Assembly (NCBI RefSeq): GCF_030867095.1
Contig: NC_081837.1
Location: forward strand, 17,974,001 to 18,038,000
Source of the DNA: Alligator mississippiensis
Lineage: Eukaryota; Chordata; Crocodylia; Alligatoridae
Direction: 5' to 3'
DNA: 64,000 bases
The notes beneath the pieces are model-generated. The model did not search any database and was not told the DNA's origin. It saw nothing but the letters and a program-made list of their open reading frames with translations. Shown here piece after piece: positions 55,357-64,000 of this stretch (its first letter is position 1; each line of letters opens with the position of its first letter). Made by a program: the position numbers and the translations under genes.

Positions 55357-58300
55357 AATTGTGACGTGATGGAGAGAGGCTTGTCTGCTATTGTTGACAC
55401 TGAGAGCGATGCTGTCTGTGGTTCTGTACTTCTGCTAGGATCACCTGTGTTGGCAAGGTGGAGACCAGATACATGATTACCAGAAGCCCCTAGCCATGGA
55501 CCTGCCCCTAGTCACAGACCTGCGTTTACAGAGACAATGACTGTGTGATGGTTATTTTGTACATGGACCTGGGGCAGGTGTGCGATTAGGCAGCTGCACT
55601 TATGACTGAGCAGCCCTATTTCACATGAACTCTGCTATCCTGTGTGTGGAGGGAGCTAGAGTCTAAAAAAAAAACCTGCCTGTATTCAATTCACTACCAA
55701 TTTTTGAGGAACTTGATGATTCCCATATGCCAAGACTTATGTCAAAGAAGGTGATTTGGTGTGTGGGAAAAGAACTGAATCATGAAAGCTTTGATATCGA
55801 GGAAAATGGACCCAGCGATGCAAGACAACTGACCTCATTAATACATTTCTTATCATGAACCCCACATCTAAAGCTCCTGGCTTTGCTTTACCAAGGCAGG
55901 GTTCGACTATGTTCAATAAGGTGGACAACTAGGTACTTTGCAAATGGAATTTTATTAAAGATGCCAAGTGTGAGTGTGCTGAGATTCAAACTGTAGCACG
56001 TATCACAGAGGAATGTCCTGTGGGAAATACATTTGGCTACAGGTAGCCAGGGGATTAAAAAATTGATATACTAGCTGTTCTTTGAAAATCTGAGTACTTA
56101 GAAATGTTTTTCTAGATTATCATCAACTGTGCCCTGAGACTGTATTATTAGTTAGGGAAGTTACCAGCCCTCTACCCACAAAAACAACACCAACAAACGA
56201 CAACATGGTCTTTGTTTGAACTGATGAACAATTACTGAGGAAAGAGCATGAGGGAAAACAGTCTTAAAAGCTATTTTTGGTCCTTGTTGCATGTTGAGCT
56301 GTTTGTGTTTTGCTCAGTGCTAACTTGAGTTTGGATCAGTCACACCCTAAGGCTGAAAACCTGCCCTGACTGTCCCCCACTTGTAGCGCTGTGACTTGCC
56401 ATGAGGGTTTGCGAGCAGGGGCCTGAGAAGGAGCTACAGGTCCGAGTTGCTACCAGGGTGCCAGCGAGCAAGGACCGGTTTCTATCCCTGGTCTAGGTGG
56501 GCGGGGGGTACGAGATGGGCTGGGGTGTGGGGGCAGAAACATGAAGTTGGGAGGCAAAGAGTTAATGGGATGTGGATGGGTAATGAAATGGGAGCTGGAA
56601 AGGAAATGGGTTTGGGGGAAGGGTGGTGAAATAAAGTCAGCCACTGAAGGATAAAATAGAAAGAAGTTTAAAAAATGAATTGAAAAAAAACCAAAGCTGA
56701 AATAAATTGAAGAAGGTGTCATGTTTTGAATAAATAGAGATTTGGCATGGGGGCGTGTTGGTCACGCTTCCCAGGGTGGGTGGGAGGTGGGAGTGGTGCT
56801 GAAAAGTGCCTTTGGGGGAGCTACTGCCCTGCCCCAGGAAGGAAGCCTCCGCTCATGGGACCCAATCCAGCCCCACACCTTGTTCCCTGCCACTTCCCCT
56901 AGACCTCACTCTGAACTCCTCCATGCCCTGCGACCTGGCTAGCAGGCATGTGCTCTGCAGGCTGTTTGCAAGGGGTTTAACCTCTGATGGGGGGACGGCT
57001 GCACCCCAGGAGGTGGGAGGGGAGCTGGCTAGTTGCCACAACTACTCCCTGGGCAGTAGAGCTCAGGGTGTGGAAAGTTTGTTCGCACAGAACAGGAGGG
57101 TGGGGGAGGGGACACTGCAGTCCTCCAGCATCCCAGGATGCAATCTTGGCAGCTCATCTGTCGGACTGGCTGCACAGAAATGGAAAAGGAGCTGGGATAC
57201 ACAGATTGGGGATAAATCTGCCCTGCAGAAGCATAGCTTTAAGCATCCTAAAATGTATTTACAACTAGTGTCAGGTGTTAATATACAGACAATCCAAAGG
57301 TTTAGGGCTCTAGGAGGTGCCTAAAATTCATGTATAATGAGGCCCTTATTTTACTCTGAAGCAAGAATGAAATGTGATGCTTGAGTTTAGAGCAAGTTCT
57401 TACTCTAGAGGATAAGTTTGGTTCTCCCTGAAGAGAAAAGCAATTTTCTACTGATATAATGGGAGCAGGAGCAGACTCCAGTGAACTCCAGCTACTTTGA
57501 GTTTGCATCTAAACTCATAGTATATATGCATGAAAAATGATGTCAGCAAAGGAATCTACAGGGCCTGAGAAAAAAAGTCTTGCAACAAGGGTACCTGTGA
57601 TCTCTTTGCATATTTTCTCTGTGCAGTCTTGAAGGAAGGAACACACACTTATCAGCAAAAAGAAAAAGTGTCACAACACCAAATCTAATCAATTCCACTT
57701 ACAAGTCCCAGGGTAAGATTAGCCCATTTTGGAATTCTTACAGGGCATAACCACATTTTGATTTTGTTTTTAACTCTGCATGGTAAAAACAGTATCCCCA
57801 GTACTCTTGATCTAAATGGGTTGCATGCGACATAGACACACACATTCATATATACATACACATGCACATATATATTCAATATTTGTGGGTGGGGAGCCAG
57901 GTCTTTCAAGAGAAAATCTGAATATTCCAATGAAAACAGATTCTTCTACTGAATATTAAAATAGTTCAGTAAATCCTTTTTACCAGGTACGCATTTTAAT
58001 GTAAAAGGTGATTTTTAAAAAATAAAGTAGTAGTGAGGGATCATGCTACAGCTCATTCCTACTTCTCTGCAGATGTTCTGGACTTTCTTTACATAACATT
58101 GCTGTTTCCACCCAATATTGCCAGAGTCTCACCTTGGGATCCATGTCAGTTTGTTATTTAGTAGGATCACAGCATAAAGAGGACCTTGGTCAGGCCCTTG
58201 GACTACTCAAATTCATGCTGCACAGAGAACCTCATTTATTTCTACTTCACTAATACGCAACAAATCAATGGAAATGAGGACTTCTCATATTGTAGCAAGC

Positions 58301-58873
58301 ATGGAAGGTGCTAGCATACTAATGAAAGCAAACATGGCTCCACTTTGTTTCTTGTTTTTGTTTGGCTGTGTAACGCGAGAGAGAGAGTCTGGCTTATGTC
58401 CACCTGAAAGTCCCTTCCACTTCCCGGAGTAGCCTCCTGCACAGATTTGCCAGCATACCTATCTTGACAAAGATTATGAGTAATTGTCACACCTGGCAAA
58501 GAAAAAAAAAAAATAATCAACATAGCTGTGCTGGCAACATTCCTGATGTAAATGCAAATGGAAAAGGCAAAAGAGAGCTTGTCTCCAGCAGGTTGTGATT
58601 AAGAGGTGTGCTTAAAGTTAAGTTAATTGACCAAGGAGCATTTGCCAGTGAAAGCTGCATCTCTGCTAGGGACTTTGAGCCAGAAAAGCCATACTGACAG
58701 TCACCTGATTGTAGACTAGAGGGATGGGGTCCAGGTTTACTCGCACTGAAATCAAGACTAGCTCTTTCCCTGACACCATGGAGCAGGACTAGGCTCTTTC
58801 TTGCCACAGCTCATGCTGCTGTTGAAACGTGCGTGGAAAAAGAGGCTTTTGTAGGAATGTTATTGTGCATGAG
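55357..58873. other. No gene recognised
   Basis: It includes a GA/GG-rich patch (56480-56640) and a GC-rich patch (56740-57130). Short frames there lack splice or domain support. Confidence 0.4.
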
Positions 58874-58881
58874 GTAGAGAC

Positions 58882-59492
58882 TAGGGGTGTGCAAAGCGGG
58901 CCCTATTCGATTTGGATTTGGATTCGGCCCAAATCAGGGACAGTGATTTGATTCGTTGATTCAGATCACTGTCCCTGATTCAATTCAACCAAATCTGAAT
59001 CCGAAGGTTTGATGTTGATTCAGAGAATCAGCAATTCGGACAGACACAGCTTTAACTGTTTTTTCTACATACCTTGAGGTACCAGACGCAGCTTGTAATT
59101 ACTACGATGCTGGGACATACGGAGCGTCCCACAGGAGTGCGGGGGGCCCTCCACGTGCTCGATGGTGAATCCAGAAGTGGATCGGAAGTGCTTCTGATCC
59201 ACTTTCGGGTCTGCTGCCAAGCACATTGGGGAGCCCGCCGTGCTTCTGTGGGACACTCCATGTGCCTCAGCATTGCAGCATTCATGACCCGCCTGCTACC
59301 TAGAGCTATGCAGAAAAAACATTCAAAGCTGTGTCTATGTCCAAATCTCCCCGAATTGATTTGTAGGGCTTCAATTTGATTCAGAGAGGTTCAAGGGTCC
59401 GCTGATTCAATTCGGATTCAGAGATTCAGCCACCGAATTGGGCCGAATCTCTACTGAATCAAATCAGGGACCAAAAGCTTCGCGCAGCCCTA
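58882..59492. mobile_element. hAT-type non-autonomous element, 611 bp
   Basis: The left end TAGGGGTGTGCAAAGC and the right end GCTTCGCGCAGCCCTA are inverted repeats. They are flanked by GTAGAGAC (58874-58881) and GTACAGAC (59493-59500), a 7/8 duplication of 8 bp. Inside are palindromic pairs such as AATCAGGGACAGTGAT with ATCACTGTCCCTGATT (58935-58981). No transposase frame. Confidence 0.8.
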
Positions 59493-59500
59493 GTACAGAC

Positions 59501-60285
59501 ACACGAAGAACTTGTATTACTGCAGGGCTCCCAGACCTACACACCTATGGTCTATCTTGCTGTGGAGTCTTTAGTAAACAGTTACAGAAAATAAGAATGC
59601 ATTTTTCTTTTCCAATGATAAAATGCCAGCCGTAACAACAAAAATAAACCATCACTGAATCCAGTTCTCCTTCTTTTAAATAAGGGAAAATCGTAAGTTA
59701 GAAAATTGAAACCTCACAATGACACGTCATAATGAGAAAGTTTGTTTGCTCGAGAAGGGCCAAGCCAGTACTTGCAGGACTCTCAATCCACATGGGTTTC
59801 ATGTGGCTGCTTTGTATACTTACACTTTTCTGGTGGTGGACAAGGAAATATTTGAAATGTTTGTATTTCTATACCACTATATAGTTTTATCCGATACAGA
59901 AATTAGTTATTTGCTCTGCAAAAAAAATAGACAGAACTATTTTTAGACCATTTTGGTGATAATAAAAAACATTTCCAATAATAAGAAAAGTTTTGAGGGA
60001 AAATTGAGTTGTAAATAACGACATTGTATTTTACCTTATTAGACTTGATCAGTTATTCTTTCATCAATTTTTTTTAACAAAGAGAGAGGGGGAGAGGGCC
60101 TGCTTCAGTGCACTAGTAGTGCACAACATGGTTATGCTTTTTCCTGGAATATAATACTTACAAGTTCACTGCAAACATGTCAGAACTTGGCCTGGGGCCC
60201 AAACCTGTTTGTAACTTTTTGAAATCATATATCAGGGAGGGCAAGGGGGTTGTAGGCTCTGGGATGGTCAGGGCCTGCAAATTAC
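59501..60285. other. No gene recognised
   Basis: AT-rich sequence on the 3' side of the SRCR exon on the minus strand. Confidence 0.4.
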
Positions 60286-60603
60286 CTGAGCAAATGGCAC
60301 TAATGTCCTCAGCAATTCCTGCCTGCTCTCTCTCAGACAAGTTGGTGTTGCAGAGCGTCAGACAAGACTCATGTCCTGCACACCGTACACCTCTAAGCCC
60401 TAGAGGGCCCATCCCTCGCTCAGACTTTGGCGGGTTATAGGTTTTCTTAGCCACTCTGCACTGGACCTGCCTGCACACCATGCCAGCATCGTTCATGTCC
60501 CACTGATCATCCAGGACTCTGCCCCACATGCCGCTGAAGAAAATCTCAACTCGCCCATCGCACCGGCTCTCTCCATTCAGCAGTCTGAGGGATTCAAAGC
60601 GAT
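60286..60603 (-). CDS. SRCR (scavenger receptor cysteine-rich) domain exon
   Basis: This is one complete SRCR domain in a 318-bp exon, phase 1 at both ends, the usual layout of SRCR exons. An acceptor (GGCCTCAG) and a GTAATT donor flank it on the minus strand. Readable motifs are LRLLNGESRCDGRVEIFF, WGRVLDDQWDMNDAGMVCRQ, and MGPLGLRGVRCAGHESCLTLC. SRCR domains bind proteins or microbial surfaces in CD5/CD6, CD163 or DMBT1-type molecules. No second SRCR exon, signal peptide or membrane exon was found nearby, so the gene cannot be named. The exon is free of stops. Confidence 0.85.
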
Positions 60604-63600
60604 CTGAGGCCAGGAGAGGTGGGGAATGAATTTAATAATCTGGTATACATTAGGAATGTTACTTCCCAGGATGGAGTCAGGGAAATACAATAAGGGCCTC
60701 AATAATACATGACAGGATTAGTGACACTGGGTGGGCTGCTGTGGTATAAAGATTTTCTTGTGTCACTGGGGCATTGTATGAACCAGCAACTAGGCTGTTC
60801 CTACGGAACTGGAGGCCTCTTTGCTAACAACACAGAGATCCTGGTTCAGTGAAGCCTCTGACTAAAGCAACTCGGGATAGCTTCCCTGCGGCTGGGAAGA
60901 GATGGTGAATGCAGGAGAAACAGCTGATGGGGTTCGAGGTACTATGATGCCACTATGCAGCCAGATGCTCATTTTTCCTGAGCCCCCATTTCTCATTTTG
61001 TGCTGTCACGCAGCAGTGAGAGTAACCCAGCTCAAGGACCATCTTTACATGGGTACCCTGTTTCTCTTTTAGGAGACAGCCTTCCTAGAGTGGCATGGTG
61101 TGCAACATGGGTAAAAAGGCTTTGTCTCGGGTGTGGAGAGAGGGCACAACACTATAGCTGTGCCCTGCTGTTTGCAGTATATAGAAGTGATGAGCAAAGG
61201 GCAATTTAGAACAGCCCTGCCTAGTGTAGACTAGGGGCTGGGCAGGGCCCTGCAGGCCCCCAGAGTGCAAATGTTTGCTGCTGCTTCTGGCCCAAGTGCT
61301 GTTGTGGACTCCAAGCCATGGCCAGGGTCTCAGGGAGGCTTGAATACACTGCTGGGAGGAAATCACAGCTGGGCAGGGAAATGCTGGCTGTACCGTGTGT
61401 TCCTTAGAGGAGCATCACCAAGGCAGTTAACATCACAGGGTGTGTAAGGAAGAATTCAGGGTGCTAATGGCATGAATGATCACACATTTCTTCATGCCTC
61501 AATCTCTAGAAAGGAGATAGTGAGTCTCTGATAACAGCGTGGACATGGAGTGGCGGGACAACTGAAGAAACACCTTTGTTTTTAGCAACAAGAAAAATCT
61601 GTCATTTTACACCAACAATGGAAATGTTCTCATTCAGCCTTGTCTCAGGTGGGGTCCCACACACCTAATGTCTCCTCCTCTGCCTTTGTCATAGATCAGG
61701 GGCTTCTCTCCTGGGTGGGAGTTGGCTTCCCCTCCCACATCTTGCCCAGCCAAGTCCTCTCCTGTGTAATTCAAATCTCAGACTGGCCCACAGGTGCCTG
61801 TGTTTGGGGTGTTTGGATGTGGGCCATTATGTGATTCTGAAGGATAAGGCTTCCCCAGTGACCAGGGAGCTGAAAGGGATGGAGCTAGGCTCAGAGCCCA
61901 ACGTGCTGACTTGAAACAGCCCCCACAGACTCAAGGGAGACACATGCTTGAAGGTTGAGTGGGGAGTCAGGCTTCATTGACACAGTCCAGAAAGTCAACA
62001 TTGCCACCTGGCAGAACCAGCAGGATCCACAACCTGCCCAGCCAGGACACCCACCCCTTTCAATCACTCCTAGCTGGGCACAGTCTGTGGCGGGCCATTA
62101 GGGGGTGCTTCTGCATTAAGCCACCCACCTCACTGTGCCCGGCCACCTCCCAGGCTCCGAGTACCTCCCTGGGGATGCCTCACATCCGGCCAACCCCCTT
62201 CTTGGAGCACACCCGCAAGCCTGGGGGTAATGTTGCCACCATCCAGAGTCTGGACTGATCCTGGCCCTGTGCCATCTGGGAAACACAGGCCTAGTAGTCC
62301 TTGAGGGTACTTGACCCACTGCAAGAACTTGGAGTGCTTCCCTCAGTCTGAAGCACAAATAGTGGTCTCCCTTAGTCAGCCGAATCAAAGGGACCCCAAG
62401 GCATAATCTAGACCCTCTCCCAATAAGTCTCCCATGCTAGGTACAGAGGAGAACTGTATTGGTTACAAGGCATAGGTTTGGAATAGGGTACAAGGTAGAG
62501 CAATATCAGAGAAATCCCCGAGAGCAAACAGTGTCATGGTAGTCTTTGATTACGCATCTGTGTTACTGCAAGCTATATATCTAGTTAGATCTCAAGTAGT
62601 TCACTCACAAGTATCATCCAGAGGCAGGTGGAGATTTCCTCTGGAGGCAAACACTTCTTTGGCCATGAGTTTAAAGAGACAGAGAGAGCAAGAGCTGGGA
62701 TCTCATCCGTCCAAGGCACTCGGGTTTCAATGCTGACAGGTAAAGTTCTTAGCATGATCCTTGAAGGGAGACGATCTGTTTCTTCCAGCTTCTCGGGAAC
62801 AACAGTGGTTGGTGTCAGAGAGACTTATCCTCTTGAAGCACACACTTTGCTGCTTTTTTTTTGTTTTGTTTTGTTTTTTTTTTACAGATATTTCTAAATG
62901 TGGGTTGATTAGCATTTGGAGCACAGATTCCCCATTATGCAGTGCTCCCCTGCTTCTGTGATCCCAGAATTCACTGCGGTCTTTGCCTTGAGTGTTCGGT
63001 TCTCCATCTTCCATGTAAATGAATTGTCATCTGGTTCCATCTTGCCTGCAAGTGAGACCTAGGGCAGTTGTTTCACACTTGTCACCCTTATCTGGAGGGT
63101 TTTAGGTGCGTCTCCCACTGCATCTTCATTGTCTTTCATAATCAGTTCTTGTTCGGGGGGGGGGGCGGAAATCTTTGCGAGTGAGACAGGCTGCGTCCTG
63201 TGCCAGGGTTCCCCAAGAACATGGAGCTGAGAGGTAACATGGTCACTTGGGTTGCAGTGAGTGTGTGGGTGGCTAGGTCCACATAGCAGGTTCTGGTCAC
63301 TTATGTCCACCCCAAATTTCAGCTTAAGGGGTAGCAGACGGATGAGCAACTGTACCAGGCTGGCAGAGGCCTGAGTTTCAAGGTCATGGCCTGACACCCA
63401 GGGGTGACCCCACCTCTTGCTTTATCTCCTCTTTACCAGATTCCAGGGGCCATATCTTCTTCCACATAGCATTCTGCACCAGGGCCCCTCCAGAGCAATG
63501 AGGAGTCATACTGTCCAGCCCAGCCTTCTGTGCAGGGAAGCCTGGAACGGGCACGGCAAGCAGGAAATGGGGCAGTGGGATTCATTCTACACCCCACAGG

Positions 63601-64000
63601 AAGGGTGCTGGGGACAAAGAGCCTGCCAGTCAGGGCCTCACTGCCATACCAAACTGGCTCTAGGGCTATTTCCTTCAATGGGCTAGGCTTGGAAAGTGTC
63701 CTCATCCCAAAATAAACACTCTGCTTAAGAGTGCCCTGCATCTGGAGAAATTGGGACATAGTGTACATGGGGGAGCAAATCCTGTGGACATTGGTGCACA
63801 CAACCAGACAACCACAGATACCATTGGACAAACAGCCCAGTAGGGGGACTGATTACTTGGGGAAAAAATCTAGTAGAAGTTGGGTGATTAAACACCCACA
63901 TTCCAGCAATTACTTACCCCACTAATGTCCCCACCTGCAAGGGACACCTGCCATCTCCACTGATTCCATTTGGATCCCATCAGATGTCTTGGCTAGGAGT
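60604..64000. other. No further gene recognised
   Basis: It may include introns of the SRCR gene. Features are a T-rich run (62850-62882) and a G run (63157-63166). No exon is supported. Confidence 0.4.

Noticed and set aside
62850..62897. T-rich run as a retroposon poly-A tail
   Set aside because: No SINE or LINE body and no target duplication could be seen beside it.
63433..63831. Minus-strand frame of 132 codons near the right edge
   Set aside because: The cysteines do not fit an SRCR or other known pattern, and there are no splice borders.
1..64000. CRISPR array, bacterial operon or plasmid origin
   Set aside because: Introns, CR1/L2 and proviruses show that this is vertebrate nuclear DNA; no regularly spaced direct repeats were seen.

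Overview
This is a piece of a vertebrate nuclear chromosome. It has spliced exons with GT/AG borders, CR1 and L2 LINE fragments, hAT-type DNA elements and several decayed retrovirus-like proviruses. CR1 3' ends, a Schlafen remnant beside the last exons of UNC45B (a gene order I recall from human 17q12), and many low-copy proviruses suggest a sauropsid, most likely a crocodilian or a turtle. The class is an inference.

Region by region. 1-8.2 kb: minus-strand proviral pieces of one family (LTR A) arranged inside-out. One piece (LTR, primer site, gag, protease, RT/RNase H) runs off the left edge, and another (integrase, env, 3' LTR) lies to its right. Between them are a solo LTR (LTR B), a repeat and a GC-rich stretch. 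8.3-11.8 kb: a plus-strand pol-env-LTR piece of a second family (LTR C). 11.8-18.4 kb: an unrecognised multi-exon coiled-coil gene (copy 1) with a plausible X-box/CRE promoter. 18.4-21.7 kb: a compact provirus whose gag is fused in frame to the integrase C-terminus. 22.0-25.0 kb: a broken Schlafen helicase gene. 25-34 kb: mostly non-coding, with L2, CR1 and two hAT-type MITEs with target duplications. 34.7-36.5 kb: the last two exons of UNC45B, one with an in-frame stop. 37.0-44.8 kb: two joined proviruses, the second with unmatched LTRs (LTR D left, LTR C right) and a displaced copy of a gag segment. 44.8-52.9 kb: a second, decayed copy of the coiled-coil gene. Its 5' half is inverted and is separated from its direct 3' half by a Ty3/Gypsy fragment. 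54.5-55.4 kb: a CR1 3' end. 58.9-59.5 kb: a hAT-type element. 60.3-60.6 kb: one SRCR-domain exon on the minus strand. The remaining right-hand sequence shows no gene I can support.

The most unusual content is the retroviral recombination (mixed LTRs, displaced gag, gag-integrase fusion at a splice-acceptor-like site) and the uncharacterised coiled-coil gene whose segmental copy has been broken by inversion. All retroviral genes here carry deletions, stops or frameshifts; no complete provirus is present. Family names A-E are labels for this window only. All homology statements come from reading motifs by eye; no database was searched.
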